From an uncultured Chlamydiae bacterium (GTDB lineage: Bacteria; Chlamydiota; Chlamydiia; Chlamydiales; Rhabdochlamydiaceae), in contig CAIJXB010000035.1 in the NCBI GenBank assembly GCA_903824495.1, positions 110,583 to 174,582 on the forward strand: DNA of 64,000 nucleotides, read 5' to 3'. Each line of letters opens with the position of its first letter. The stretch's first letter is position 1. The position numbers and the translations under genes were made by a program. Shown here in pieces: positions 25,120 to 34,920 of the stretch. The notes under the pieces were generated by a model, which worked only from the letters and a program-made list of their open reading frames with translations, did no database searches and was not told where the DNA came from.

Positions 25120-26043
25120 GTTTACGAGCCAATCTCTACAAGAATCATGGTCATAAGGAATGAAGGCGGTTTCAGAAGCTGCAAAGATCGCAAATGACGT
25201 AAAGGTCAAGGCTGTAGAAGCTCCACCTGTCGTAGCAGCTGCAGCAACAGAAACAGCGCCTCCGATTAACATTGCAGTAGCAATACAGATACCAAGCCCG
25301 GCTTGGTATTCTGCTACGTAAAGGGACTTATCTAGGTCTTTTAAGTAGTTGGTTAAGGCTTCACCTTCCAAATCCTCTAGTTCCTCTCTTGTCTTTCCTG
25401 TGTATTTGTCCGTTTCACCAAGGACAGCATATTTATCGAAGAGTTTAATAAGTTCTTGGGAACTATCTATATTAGAGGATTTAAGCTCGCTATGAAGCCC
25501 ATGAGTGTAGTGGTAGTTTGGGACAGCTCTGACCAACATAAAGAGTCCTCGCCCTACATAGATGGCTCCAGTCAGGATCACTGCCACTTTCAGGACTTCA
25601 GCAAATCCTTTTCCAGCTAAGATAAGTGTTCCAATAGCTACGAAGGCAACTCCAGCGGCTACATAAGCTGCGCAGTTGGCAAGACCAGCGGATGCGATCC
25701 ACCATCTGCCATGCACAAATGCTTTTTTGGAGTCAGGGATTAATGCGAGCTGCGCCTGTTTTGAAATAGCTTCTGCTCTTTTAAATTCGTTTGAAGCGTC
25801 ACGGCGGACCCAGGTTACCCCTGTTCCTATGTAAACGGATCCAAGTGCAATGAATCCCATACCATTCAAAGTAGTAAGAGCGGTTGGTAAGCTTGAAAAT
25901 AAGGTGCGGATGAGCCCTAAAGAGCGGTTTGCGACGTTTCCAATATTGGTTCCGAGGTATACAGTGCCTTCCGTGCCAGATGTGCTGTATTCAGCAGTAC
26001 TGATGACTGTTTTAGGGACTAGAGGAGATGCTTCTGTATACAT
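25120..26043 (-). pseudogene. Inc-like multi-membrane-segment protein truncated by the tnpB element
   Basis: From the ATG at 26043 (GGAGGG upstream) the frame encodes about 308 native residues. It has long hydrophobic pairs at roughly 45-85, 110-170 and 245-290, the bilobed pattern of chlamydial inclusion-membrane proteins. After YDHDSCRDWLVN the frame enters the insertion element, and the remaining 60 or so residues, to a stop at 24934, are antisense tnpB sequence. The natural C-terminus is therefore lost. A hydrophilic segment (LEDLEGEALTNYLKDLDKSL) separates the last hydrophobic pair. The Inc assignment rests on topology alone. Confidence 0.6.
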
Positions 26044-26237
26044 ACTTCCCTCCGTGAGCTTTACACTCTAATTATACCATGAAAATGATTAAAAAAGTAT
26101 CTATGTGGATAGAGATGCGATCTAATGTGCGTTATTGTCTTATTTTGAGGGGGTTAGTGATTTTTTTAATAAGGTAAGATTCCGTATTTGCGAAAAAGAA
26201 GGAAAAAGCGATAGTGAAGAAAAAGGGAGGGATAGTT

Positions 26238-26678
26238 ATGAAGTTCAAATTCATCACTTTATCTGATCCGTATTATCGAGATGAGCTTATGCTCCGTTGG
26301 GAGATGGTTGAAAAGCCAAAGGGGCTACCACCAGGATTTGAAATCTCTGGCGAGGAAAAAGAGTGTTTCCATTTGATCGCTTTGGAAAAAAAACAGCTCG
26401 TTGGAGGTGTTGTATGCCATCCTCAATCGCAAACAGAGGGAAAGATCTTTCACTTAGCATTAAGTGAAGAATATAGAGGTCAACCTTTTAGTCGGCAGAT
26501 GCTATCTACGATGGAAGATTTTTTGATCCATAAGGGAATTTCTCATCTTTATGTGTTAGCAGTAGAAGAGATGAGAGATTTTTACTCTCATTTGGGATTT
26601 GTTTCAGAAGAATCCCCTTTTGAACAATTTGGAATCTCGTATCAGAAAATGGGAAAAATGCTTTTAGCATCTGCTTAA
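26238..26678 (+). CDS. GNAT-family N-acetyltransferase
   Basis: The product has 146 residues from the ATG at 26238, chosen because GGGAGGGA lies just upstream; an in-frame GTG at 26214 is less likely. The acetyl-CoA site reads LSEEYRGQPFSRQML, a variant of the RGxGxG loop. The C-terminal FYSHLGFVSEE matches the GNAT motif B. The substrate is unknown. It may share a transcript with the aldolase gene 71 bases downstream. Confidence 0.8.
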   Translation: MKFKFITLSDPYYRDELMLRWEMVEKPKGLPPGFEISGEEKECFHLIALEKKQLVGGVVCHPQSQTEGKIFHLALSEEYRGQPFSRQMLSTMEDFLIHKGISHLYVLAVEEMRDFYSHLGFVSEESPFEQFGISYQKMGKMLLASA

Positions 26679-26749
26679 TAAAGCTTTAAAAAAAGAGAGT
26701 CTTTTGATTACTCTCTTAAGGAATTTACCATACTTTAGGGGGTATAAAA

Positions 26750-27805
26750 GTGTCTCTTGCAACCATTGAAAAGCTTCTCAAAGACAAATCTCAAAGTTTG
26801 CTCACTCACGTGTGCAAAACTGTTCCTAAAGAGAAACTTCATATCCCAGGACCTGATTTTGTGGATCGTATTTTTTCACATTCAGATCGCAATATCCGCG
26901 TGCTTTGCAATTTGCAGCGCCTTTTTAATCATGGAAGGCTTGGTGGAAGTGGCTACCTTTCTCTTCTTCCTGTAGATCAGGGGATAGAACATTCTGCAGG
27001 AGCTTCGTTTGCAAAAAACCCCGAGTACTTTGATTCAGAAAATATCATTAAGCTTGCCATTGAAGGTGGCTGCAATGGCGTTGCAACAACACTTGGTGTT
27101 TTAGGATCTGTTGCTCGCAAATATGCACACAAAATTCCCTTCGTATTAAAACTGAACCACAATGAACTACTCTCTTTCCCTAACAAATACGATCAAATTA
27201 TGTTTGCTGACGTGGAGCAGGCTTTTGAGATGGGCTGCGCAGCAGTCGGTGCTACTATCTATTTTGGATCTCCTGAAAGTGATAGACAGATCATTGAAGT
27301 AAGTAGAGCTTTTGCGCAGGCCCATGAGCTTGGCATGGCAACTATTTTATGGTGCTACTTAAGAAATTCAGCCTTTAAAACAGCAAGCGCAGACTACCAC
27401 GAAGCGGCTGATTTAACAGGGCAAGCCAATCACCTAGGTGTCACAATTGAAGCTGACATCATTAAACAAAAGCTCCCAACAAACAATGGAGGGTTTAAGA
27501 CGCTGCAGTTTGGTAAGCAAACAGAAGCCATGTACTCTCAGCTTTCTTCTCCTCATCCGATTGATTTAACTCGCTACCAAGTGATTAACAACTATATGGG
27601 ACGCATGGGACTTATCAATTCAGGCGGGCCTTCTGGAGAAAACGATCTTGCTCAGGCTGTAGAAACTGCTGTCATTAATAAAAGAGCCGGCGGAATGGGC
27701 CTTATTAGTGGCAGAAAAGCGTTTCAAAAGCCTATGAAAGAAGGCATTGAGCTTCTCAATGCCATCCAAGATGTTTATCTTTGTAAAGATGTGACAATCG
27801 CTTAA
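26750..27805 (+). CDS. fbaB: Class I fructose-bisphosphate aldolase, DhnA/FbaB type
   Basis: The 351-residue protein belongs to the archaeal-type class I aldolases used by chlamydiae (DhnA). [37 protein letters not shown] and [13 protein letters not shown] are visible; the Schiff-base lysine lies in this type of barrel strand. [11 protein letters not shown] and [12 protein letters not shown] form the phosphate-binding loops. It cleaves fructose-1,6-bisphosphate in glycolysis. GTG at 26750 is used, with AGGGGG eight bases upstream. It converges on the alpha/beta hydrolase gene with a four-base overlap. Confidence 0.93.
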   Translation: MSLATIEKLLKDKSQSLLTHVCKTVPKEKLHIPGPDFVDRIFSHSDRNIRVLCNLQRLFNHGRLGGSGYLSLLPVDQGIEHSAGASFAKNPEYFDSENIIKLAIEGGCNGVATTLGVLGSVARKYAHKIPFVLKLNHNELLSFPNKYDQIMFADVEQAFEMGCAAVGATIYFGSPESDRQIIEVSRAFAQAHELGMATILWCYLRNSAFKTASADYHEAADLTGQANHLGVTIEADIIKQKLPTNNGGFKTLQFGKQTEAMYSQLSSPHPIDLTRYQVINNYMGRMGLINSGGPSGENDLAQAVETAVINKRAGGMGLISGRKAFQKPMKEGIELLNAIQDVYLCKDVTIA

Positions 27806-28935
27806 ACGAACATCCTTTTCATAATCATGTCTGCTATGGTTTCATCATTTGCGAGTAGCTGGTCATTTCTCGGAACAAGGTAGTGACCAGATAGAGTTCC
27901 AGTGTGCAGAAAATGATGTCCTACATTTGTATGGACTTGGTTTGGGAAGTCAAAAGAGAATTTTTTCATTCCTGGAATTTGTTTTTCTAAATGCCGACTT
28001 TTTACCAAGCTGCACCTTCCAGGAAATATATGGTCTGCTACAACCTCGACAATATCAACACTTTGATTCAGCCGAGTTGAAAGATGCTCGTTAATGAGTC
28101 TTCCAGAGCTTATATACCATCCGTACACTCTTAAAAGCGGGAGTAAACACCTTCCAAAAATTCCATAAAGCTTGCTTCTATGTTTGACAGAAGCAAGTCC
28201 TCTATCAAAACAAAGGTTAAGAGGAAGTGCACCTTCTTTTTTTGCGAATTTTAGGCTTGCAGCTAGAATAATAGAGCCAATGGAGTTTGCTACGACCTGT
28301 GCAATAGGACCTTTTTCTTTAGTAATTACTTTTAATATCTCAGTAAGGATTTGGCCGGATTCATCTATGGTTTCTGCCATGTATCGATTGCCATCTAGTT
28401 TTGTGGCATACTGACTTATGCAGATCATACGAAAAGAAGCAATGTAGGGATCTTCTTTTACTTTTTTTGCATAAAACTCCAAGAAGGGATACTGGTACAT
28501 GATCGTGTTGTCAAGAGTTGATAAGTTACCTAAGAGCACTACAAGGTTTTGAGTGTGGTCTAAAAGAGATCTCGATTCAATGACAGTGTATCCCACTTCA
28601 AGCAGCTTCCCATTCACGGTGATTTCTATAGACTCTTGTCTTTGAGTGAACGTCTCACGGATTGCTGCATGGGAAGAAAGAAGAGGATTAAGAGGTTCAT
28701 TATGGTCCCAAAAGCTTCTATAGCATTCTTGGTCTTTTTCTAAGTTCTTTTGTAGTCTTTCTGGAAGGGGGGTCTTTGCAAGAGGAAGGAAAAATTTATT
28801 GCGAATCGTTCCTCCAGGATCTTGAAAGGCATTCCAGATGCGCCGCATTCTAGAGTGAAGAAGAGCATTCGGATTGTTATAGGAAGCTGCCACAAAACAA
28901 TAGACCGAAGGTAGGAGCGTTAAAGCAAGTGTCAT
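27802..28935 (-). CDS. Alpha/beta-hydrolase-like protein, possible effector
   Basis: The 377-residue protein shows an alpha/beta-hydrolase pattern. The nucleophile elbow is [12 protein letters not shown] (Ser in NSIGS), followed by an acid in VVADHIFPG and a late His in [11 protein letters not shown]. Strands such as [13 protein letters not shown] precede the elbow. The N-terminus has a hydrophobic stretch (about 1-18). It resembles SdbA-like hydrolases of intracellular bacteria in general layout, though I cannot confirm this. A lipase or esterase activity is likely. The 134-residue gene lies 36 bases upstream on the same strand. Confidence 0.55.
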   Translation of the reverse strand: MTLALTLLPSVYCFVAASYNNPNALLHSRMRRIWNAFQDPGGTIRNKFFLPLAKTPLPERLQKNLEKDQECYRSFWDHNEPLNPLLSSHAAIRETFTQRQESIEITVNGKLLEVGYTVIESRSLLDHTQNLVVLLGNLSTLDNTIMYQYPFLEFYAKKVKEDPYIASFRMICISQYATKLDGNRYMAETIDESGQILTEILKVITKEKGPIAQVVANSIGSIILAASLKFAKKEGALPLNLCFDRGLASVKHRSKLYGIFGRCLLPLLRVYGWYISSGRLINEHLSTRLNQSVDIVEVVADHIFPGRCSLVKSRHLEKQIPGMKKFSFDFPNQVHTNVGHHFLHTGTLSGHYLVPRNDQLLANDETIADMIMKRMFV

Positions 28936-28971
28936 TAAGTTCTCTTTGGAATGAGTTGAATGTGCTAAATT

Positions 28972-29376
28972 CTATTTGTCGCTGTGATTAGGAACGCTTA
29001 GTTGATGAGCTGGCGTGTTTTTGAACTCTTTTGAATTTATGCAGTGGATGATTGCCGCGTGCAGTCTGTTTCTGGATTCAAAATTATCGTCAGTAAGACC
29101 CTTCCAATTCAAAAGTTTTCCTTGAATAGTAGAATGTTCCTTGTCAGTTGGAATCAATGTGTCTTGTAGATGATTTGCTGCATCAGCAATGACAGCTTTG
29201 GAAACTTTGCCCTTTAGATAGTTTTCTAAACAAGGGGCTAAAAGAGCAGCGCATGGAATCTTACTTCCTGGTATATCGTTTACCTTTTGATCTAGAGCGG
29301 ATGTTTTATTGTGTGTTTTTGAGTATGGAGAAATCATCTCACTAGAAGTTCTTTGAAGTTCAGTTACTGAGGACAT
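28972..29376 (-). CDS. Hypothetical protein
   Basis: The 134-residue product starts MSSVTELQRTSSEMISPYSK, with AAAGGA upstream. The N-terminal 35 residues are Ser/Thr-rich and look disordered, as in type III secretion signals. The rest is helical (CLENYLKGKVSKAVIADAAN, LHAAIIHCINSKEF). No family is recognised. It precedes the alpha/beta hydrolase on the same strand by 36 bases and may be co-expressed with it. A chaperone or effector role is speculation. Confidence 0.5.
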   Translation of the reverse strand: MSSVTELQRTSSEMISPYSKTHNKTSALDQKVNDIPGSKIPCAALLAPCLENYLKGKVSKAVIADAANHLQDTLIPTDKEHSTIQGKLLNWKGLTDDNFESRNRLHAAIIHCINSKEFKNTPAHQLSVPNHSDK

Positions 29377-29465
29377 AATGCACGATTTCCTTTGTTTTTT
29401 TAAAGTCTCTAAAAAAGGGCGTGATTATGGACTGTCTTCTTGTTTTTGAAAACATACAATTTTTT

Positions 29466-32400
29466 TTATTTTTCCCAGGGATAAGGCTTCTTTGCCTTAG
29501 GAGTAGAACTTTCATTACCAGGAGGCGCTAACACCTTGTTGAGTAGGCCTCCAACAAGAGCTCCTCCGACTCCTGCAGCGGGGCCTGCTACGCTTTTACT
29601 TTGCCATAGCGTGAGCGCTACAATTTTAGAAGTGGCGACAGTTTTATTCAGCTCTACGTGATCAAGTGTTCCGGTTAATGGGATGTGCATGACGTAATCA
29701 GAAGGAAGATCTCGGATGTTAAAGGCGGCATTCAGACAAGGGGCTGTGAGCCCTAAAACCATATTGACGCGGTTTCCTGGTAGATCGATACGTCCCCAAA
29801 GAGCAATGTCGTAGGTGCTTGCAACTAGCACTTCTGTTCTTTCTAGATTTAAAACGCCCTGCTCTATGCTGAGATCAATCGGCGCAAACCAAAGCTCTAA
29901 GCGGCTATTTTGTCCTGCTTGTTTTGACTTTAAAAGTCCGAGCATTAAGTTGATGTTGCCTTCATTTTGACATAAGACTTTTCCAAGTAGGATGCGGATC
30001 CTTGGCGCTTGGATGCGATTTAAAGAAAAGGGAGAAAGGGGCAGAGAAAAGTCTTTCGCGACAACTTCGATGGAAAGGGGGGCTACAGAGGAAATTGAAG
30101 AGATAGAAAGAGGATTTACCTCTTGTAAAAATGCCTTAGAAGTGTCTGGTGTTAAAGCTACTTCTGCTACTACATTTTCTCTAAGGGTTAAGATCCCAGA
30201 GGTAAGAGCCCCTTCGATAGAAAGTTTGATGTTTTGCGAGCGCAAATTGACGGCAAGAGGACCTGTTGCATTTTGCAAAGAGCTTTTGAGTGTCATATCA
30301 AAAGAAGGTCCCAAAAGGGAGGAAACAGTTTTGTTTTTAGAAGGAACTAAGATGTCGAAAATAGCGGATGGAAACTTTTGGAAGGAGACGATGATGTCTG
30401 ATTCCATATGAGAGAGCTCAAAACGTCCTTGCTCATTCAAGAGCTTTTTACACTGCGCATCAAGATGCAAAGATCCTTTTTGGTCCGCGTCGGCGCTCGT
30501 ATCAAGCGACAGGGAAAGAGGGGTCTTTTCATCCTTCTTTTGAAGGGATAGTTTTGTATTTATAAAGCTTAAAGGTTTTTTTGTTCCCTTATAGACAAAA
30601 GAGATTAAATCGTTTTCAGCTTGAAGACTGAGCAATAGATGGGAAAAATCAAGAGATTTTCTTTTTGTCTCAGATTCAAGGAAAGGGATGTGAAGTTTTG
30701 TAAGGGAAGCTTTAAAAAGAGCATTTTTATCTAAGGCAAAAGAGCTGGAGATGAGTTTTTCATACGCAGCTTGCGTAAGAAGAAACTCGATCATCACAGC
30801 AGAGGAGTCACTTGTTAAAAAGAGTCCTTTAGAATCTAAAGTGACACCGCCGGATACTTTTAAAAGAGGACTTTTGCCATCGATCCAAAGAGTTTGCTCT
30901 TTGTTTTTTTTATCAATGGCAAGCTTTAAGTCAATCGACTCTCCGATGAAGGGCATCATGGAAGAACTTGCCAGTGTGTCGATGAGCGCTACCGGGAATT
31001 TTTGAAGATCCAAATTTGCTTTTAAAACAAGATCTGAAGAGCTTATCTGTTTGATGCTACCTTGACAGGCAAGTGTGCCGGTAAGGGCTTTGGAAGAAAG
31101 AGCAAAGTCCAAAGTGTCTTTTTCCCCTGAAAATTGAAAAGAGGCTTCCAGGTTTTGAAGACTGATTTGAGGAGCTGGGGGTATGCTTTTTAAAAGAAGC
31201 TCTTTTGCACGCAAATGGCCACTTATGTTTAAAGAAAGATTCTTTAAAGAGACACTGCCAGGATCGATCTCTAGATGAATAGGAGTTTTTTCTACAAGAG
31301 TGGGGCCACTACTTCCTTTATAGAAGGAGTCAAGTTCTTGGTTAGAGAGAAGATAGTAGACTGCAGCAGGTTTATCCCAAGAAATTGTTTGGGTTATAAG
31401 ATCAGCCTTTCCATTGCACGCCACTTTAAACCTGTCACTTTTAAGATCTAAAGAGATGCTTGATAAAGAGGCTGCCTTTAGATTTAGAGAAACGTTTTCT
31501 ATGTTGTAGGAGTTTAAGGAAAAGAGCTTGGAAAAATTCAAAGGGGTGGTAGTTATTAAAGCATCTATTTTCAAATCTTTTACAGAGGGAAAACCTAAAA
31601 TCTCAATCTGAGAGAAAAGGGCTGATACCTGCGTCTCTTTTCCTAAAACGATGTTTTTATTTTGTATGAAAGATCCAAGGCTATCCGGTTTTGCAAGACA
31701 GTGCATTTTAAAAGGCTCAAGAAGCGATAGAGCGTTTTTGCTTAAGATAAAAGTTGCTTTTTCCATTTGAAGTAAAGGGGAGGCAATCTCAGCTGTAAGT
31801 CGGATGTTTTCTATGGGACCTTGAAGGGTAAGTTTCCCTTGAATAGAGTTTCCGACTATTTTAGATAAAGAAGAACCTGACAACGTTTCTACAAAAGAAG
31901 TGGGGGTTTTGCCAAGCTCAAAAGAAGCCAAGAGATCCTTCGAGGTGAAAAGGTTTTTGAGGGACATCTGAGCTGTAGCAATAGCGGTTGCGTCTTTGCT
32001 TCCCATTTGGATGTTTAGGTTTGCTAAGGCCTCCTTTGAAAGATCAGAGGAAGAAAAGCTTCCACTACATCTAAGAGCTAACGCTGAGATTTGATAGGAG
32101 GTAATGTCTATGGTGCCTTGAAAAGAAGCTTGTTTTACAAGAAGACCTTGATCTCCTTCGGGAACTCTAAGGCTTTTAAGTCCCACCACACAAGAGAGGG
32201 GATCATTTGAGACTAGAGAACCTTGCAAGAATCTCTTTTGTAAAAGGGGTGAGAGCGAGATCTTTAAAGAGGCAGGGGATAGAAGGGATAATTCTTTTTC
32301 TTTTAGCTCTGTTTGGATGTGAGCTTCGAGTTTTTCTGATTTTACATCTAAGGACGAAGTGTAAGATTCCTTAGAAAAAACAAAAGAGCCTTCTAAATCG

Positions 32401-33056
32401 AGTGAAGGGCCGATTGCTTCTATTAAAACATTGTGGTATTCAGGGGATGAAAGTGAGAGGATTTGATCGACTCCATCGATCGGAAAGTTCTTTAAGAAAA
32501 CTTTGCTGTCTATTGAGGATGGAAGAGCAGTTGCATCGACAAGGATAGTGCCCTTGATCTTATTTTGAAGAGTTTCTCCCTTCACGTGAATAGACGCTTT
32601 ATCAAGAGCTTTATCAGCTATTAAGTGGCACTCTGCAAGATCAAAAACAATCGGAGTCCCCGCTGATAAGACAGAGATTTTTCCCTTGAGTATTTCTGCC
32701 TGTCCAATTGATGGAATCGTAAAAAGGGGAAGATGGGAGTTTGAAGGGAGGTTTACCTTTAGTTTTTTAGAGGTAAGCAAGAGGTTCCACAAGGAAGAAG
32801 AGCAAGAGATTTTTTCTGAAGAAAACTGCAGCTGATGATTAGACGTCTCAAAGGTAAGTCCTCGTGCGACTTGAGGTCCACTCCAGCTCACTGACAATTT
32901 TTCTACTTTAACCATTTCTCCCGTCTTTTTATTCACAAAAGAAAGAAAAAGATCTTTTCCCGTTGCTGTCGAGATAAACCAAGGGAGGAATGCGATACAA
33001 AGTAGGAACGCGCAAAGAAGGGCAAGTAAGGAGAGGAAAAGTTTTTTCAGGAACAT
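29466..33056 (-). CDS. AsmA-like giant membrane-anchored protein
   Basis: The 1196-residue protein has one N-terminal membrane anchor (about 5-28) followed by KLSVSWSGPQVARGLTFET. A very long run of short amphipathic beta-strands follows, typical of AsmA/TamB-like bridge proteins. The C-terminus contains LWGRIDLPGNRVNMVLGL and HIPLTGTLDHVELN, matching the AsmA C-terminal domain, then a proline-rich tail. Such proteins span the periplasm and are thought to carry phospholipids to the outer membrane. It lies seven bases downstream of the Nudix gene and is probably co-transcribed with it. Confidence 0.65.
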   Translation of the reverse strand: MFLKKLFLSLLALLCAFLLCIAFLPWFISTATGKDLFLSFVNKKTGEMVKVEKLSVSWSGPQVARGLTFETSNHQLQFSSEKISCSSSLWNLLLTSKKLKVNLPSNSHLPLFTIPSIGQAEILKGKISVLSAGTPIVFDLAECHLIADKALDKASIHVKGETLQNKIKGTILVDATALPSSIDSKVFLKNFPIDGVDQILSLSSPEYHNVLIEAIGPSLDLEGSFVFSKESYTSSLDVKSEKLEAHIQTELKEKELSLLSPASLKISLSPLLQKRFLQGSLVSNDPLSCVVGLKSLRVPEGDQGLLVKQASFQGTIDITSYQISALALRCSGSFSSSDLSKEALANLNIQMGSKDATAIATAQMSLKNLFTSKDLLASFELGKTPTSFVETLSGSSLSKIVGNSIQGKLTLQGPIENIRLTAEIASPLLQMEKATFILSKNALSLLEPFKMHCLAKPDSLGSFIQNKNIVLGKETQVSALFSQIEILGFPSVKDLKIDALITTTPLNFSKLFSLNSYNIENVSLNLKAASLSSISLDLKSDRFKVACNGKADLITQTISWDKPAAVYYLLSNQELDSFYKGSSGPTLVEKTPIHLEIDPGSVSLKNLSLNISGHLRAKELLLKSIPPAPQISLQNLEASFQFSGEKDTLDFALSSKALTGTLACQGSIKQISSSDLVLKANLDLQKFPVALIDTLASSSMMPFIGESIDLKLAIDKKNKEQTLWIDGKSPLLKVSGGVTLDSKGLFLTSDSSAVMIEFLLTQAAYEKLISSSFALDKNALFKASLTKLHIPFLESETKRKSLDFSHLLLSLQAENDLISFVYKGTKKPLSFINTKLSLQKKDEKTPLSLSLDTSADADQKGSLHLDAQCKKLLNEQGRFELSHMESDIIVSFQKFPSAIFDILVPSKNKTVSSLLGPSFDMTLKSSLQNATGPLAVNLRSQNIKLSIEGALTSGILTLRENVVAEVALTPDTSKAFLQEVNPLSISSISSVAPLSIEVVAKDFSLPLSPFSLNRIQAPRIRILLGKVLCQNEGNINLMLGLLKSKQAGQNSRLELWFAPIDLSIEQGVLNLERTEVLVASTYDIALWGRIDLPGNRVNMVLGLTAPCLNAAFNIRDLPSDYVMHIPLTGTLDHVELNKTVATSKIVALTLWQSKSVAGPAAGVGGALVGGLLNKVLAPPGNESSTPKAKKPYPWEK

Positions 33057-33063
33057 GAGTCGA

Positions 33064-33630
33064 TTACCTTTTTAAGTGAGAGCGCCAAAGTTGATAGAGT
33101 AGTAGAGCTGAAAGAGTTTTACCATCGCGAATTTTTCCGTTTGAAGCCCATCTAAGAGCTTCTTCTAAAGAAACGACCACAATGTCAATTCCGTCGGTGT
33201 CTTCCGCCTTTAAGTGGCTTATTTCAAGATCTTGCGCTAGAAAAAAATGGATGAACTCATTGCAAAATCCTGGAGCTGTAAAAAATCCTCCAAGAGGGAT
33301 CAAGCTGCGAGGTTTAAATCCAACTTCTTCTTGCAGCTCTCTTATAGCGCAATCCTTAGGAGGCTCTGGGGGTTCTAAAGTACCCGCTGGAATTTCAAGT
33401 AAGATTTCCTCAGTAGCGATTCTCCACTGCTTAATGAAGATCAAATTCCCGTCTTTATCGATGGGAAGAATAGCAACAGCTCCTGGGTGTTTAACAATTT
33501 CACGAGTTGATTCAGATCCATCTTCCCATGTAAATACCACCGAAAACAAAGAGATCCGCTTTCCTTCATAGCGCAAAAGGGTCTTTTTAAGGGCTTTGTC
33601 CTCTTTGTTTTTTCGTTCTTGGGATTTCAC
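33064..33630 (-). CDS. Nudix hydrolase, ADP-ribose pyrophosphatase type
   Basis: The 188-residue protein has a perfect Nudix box, GTLEPPEPPKDCAIRELQEEVGF, fitting Gx5Ex7REUxEExGU. Upstream, VAILPIDKDGNLIFIKQWR matches the NudF/ADP-ribose pyrophosphatase group. It would hydrolyse ADP-ribose or related nucleoside diphosphate sugars in the cytoplasm. The residue spacing is complete and no catalytic residue is missing. It is the first gene of a two-gene unit with the AsmA-like protein. Confidence 0.9.
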   Translation of the reverse strand: MKSQERKNKEDKALKKTLLRYEGKRISLFSVVFTWEDGSESTREIVKHPGAVAILPIDKDGNLIFIKQWRIATEEILLEIPAGTLEPPEPPKDCAIRELQEEVGFKPRSLIPLGGFFTAPGFCNEFIHFFLAQDLEISHLKAEDTDGIDIVVVSLEEALRWASNGKIRDGKTLSALLLYQLWRSHLKR

Positions 33631-33791
33631 TAAAACGCCGCCATATCAAGAAGATAGATGAGACCAGATAGTATGAGTTATACCTTTTTTCTGCAATTTT
33701 TTTAGTTTGATTTATTTGACGTTAAACAAAATTTTGTAAATCGACTTCAATTTTGTTTTTATGTATCCTTTTTGCAAAAAAAGGAGAATAA

Positions 33792-34901
33792 ATGAGCTCA
33801 CTATCTAATTATTTGGATAACAAAGGGTTTCCTTATCCAGGAAGCCAACAAGAGTATTTACAGCGCGCAGAAGCAGCGATTGAAGCTGGCATTCATCAGA
33901 TTCAATTGGAAGTAAGCTGTGGTAAAGATCTGACTGCGATTTTTTTTGATGTGATGCGACTGTTTCAAGGGGAGCGAAGACGGATTGCCGAAGACTTCGG
34001 AGATGAGGATGCTCACTTGTTTGGGAGACCACGAACGGATAAGGACCTGTCTCTTTATTTCTCATCGACACCACTTGCTTTTCATTATGAGGAATATAAC
34101 ACTGTTTTTATGAACCAGTTGAAGGAGATTTTATCTGAAATGAATAGAACCCCAAGAGGTTTTCATATAAAAAAGAGTGTAAAAGAGGAAACGGTTCTTG
34201 ATCGAAAAGTTAAGTTTGAAGTGGAAATTTTAGATATTCCTGATCTGTGGGAGCGCACTCTAGATGCAAGCGAAGCAAATCTACAAAGGCTTTTAAACAC
34301 TAAGAAAAGCTACTGCGATATCGCGGCAGACTATGATCTTATGAAGAGACTAAAAAAAGAGGCTCCTAAAATCTATCAAGGCGTAAGCTTAAATGTTGCT
34401 TCATCAGACTTTCTTATGCGTTTCGAAGGAAAATTAAAAAGTAATATAGCGCTCTGCACGCTGCGAGCTGAGGTGAGTGGTAAACTATATGGCATGTCCA
34501 GATATCTAAGCTCTTTTGATCCAGACGGCGTAAACGATCCAATAAAAAATATTCTTCAAAGTCCTACTGCAATCATGCATCAGGATACGTTTTTGATAGA
34601 TGACACCCTTGTAGAAATTTCGAAAATCTTTAAAGAAGCTGTGTCTTGGACTTCTGAGCAAGATGTAAAAGATCTAAAAGATAGAGTTGCACTTTTTCGT
34701 TTTATGTATTCTCACTGCACACCTTGTGTCAGGGGAGATGGAGCTATTGGAGATTGGTTTGAACTTGCGATCTATCGCTATCATGGTTTTGCAAGGACGA
34801 GGTTTGCCCAAGATAAACTTCCTTGTTTTGAAACGCTAGCCTCGATTTCTTTATCAAGATACGTAAGCGAATACGATAAAATCATTACGGTTGAAAGGTG
34901 A
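33792..34901 (+). CDS. Hypothetical effector-like protein with an RGDGAIGDW motif
   Basis: The 369-residue protein has AAGGAG upstream and no signal peptide or membrane segment. It is mainly helical. Near the C-terminus the segment MYSHCTPCVRGDGAIGDWF followed by IYRYHGF resembles a His...Pro...RGxGAI...HGF block that I associate with some secreted bacterial effectors and plant-pathogen proteins. I cannot name the family. The stop lies nine bases from the convergent glmS stop. An effector role is inferred from this motif and the intracellular lifestyle. Confidence 0.5.
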   Translation: MSSLSNYLDNKGFPYPGSQQEYLQRAEAAIEAGIHQIQLEVSCGKDLTAIFFDVMRLFQGERRRIAEDFGDEDAHLFGRPRTDKDLSLYFSSTPLAFHYEEYNTVFMNQLKEILSEMNRTPRGFHIKKSVKEETVLDRKVKFEVEILDIPDLWERTLDASEANLQRLLNTKKSYCDIAADYDLMKRLKKEAPKIYQGVSLNVASSDFLMRFEGKLKSNIALCTLRAEVSGKLYGMSRYLSSFDPDGVNDPIKNILQSPTAIMHQDTFLIDDTLVEISKIFKEAVSWTSEQDVKDLKDRVALFRFMYSHCTPCVRGDGAIGDWFELAIYRYHGFARTRFAQDKLPCFETLASISLSRYVSEYDKIITVER

Positions 34902-34920
34902 GTGATTAACTCACTCAACC
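34889..34920. terminator. Bidirectional hairpin at convergent gene ends
   Basis: GGTTGA/TCAACC and GTGAGT/ACTCAC pair with a small bulge and a 5-base loop. The hairpin spans both stop codons of the convergent hypothetical gene and glmS. There is no strong T-run, so termination is only suggested. Confidence 0.4.

Larger units (their letters stand above)
23800..25125 (+). mobile_element. IS200/IS605-family element carrying only tnpB
   Basis: The element consists of a left subterminal palindrome (23809-23822), a short leader, tnpB and a right palindrome (25101-25114). Both palindromes share the core GACTTYAGTC. No tnpA transposase is present, so it could move only with TnpA supplied in trans. 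Its right end falls inside the Inc-like gene on the minus strand. Exact ends are uncertain by roughly 20 bases because single-strand IS elements make no target duplication. Confidence 0.75.
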
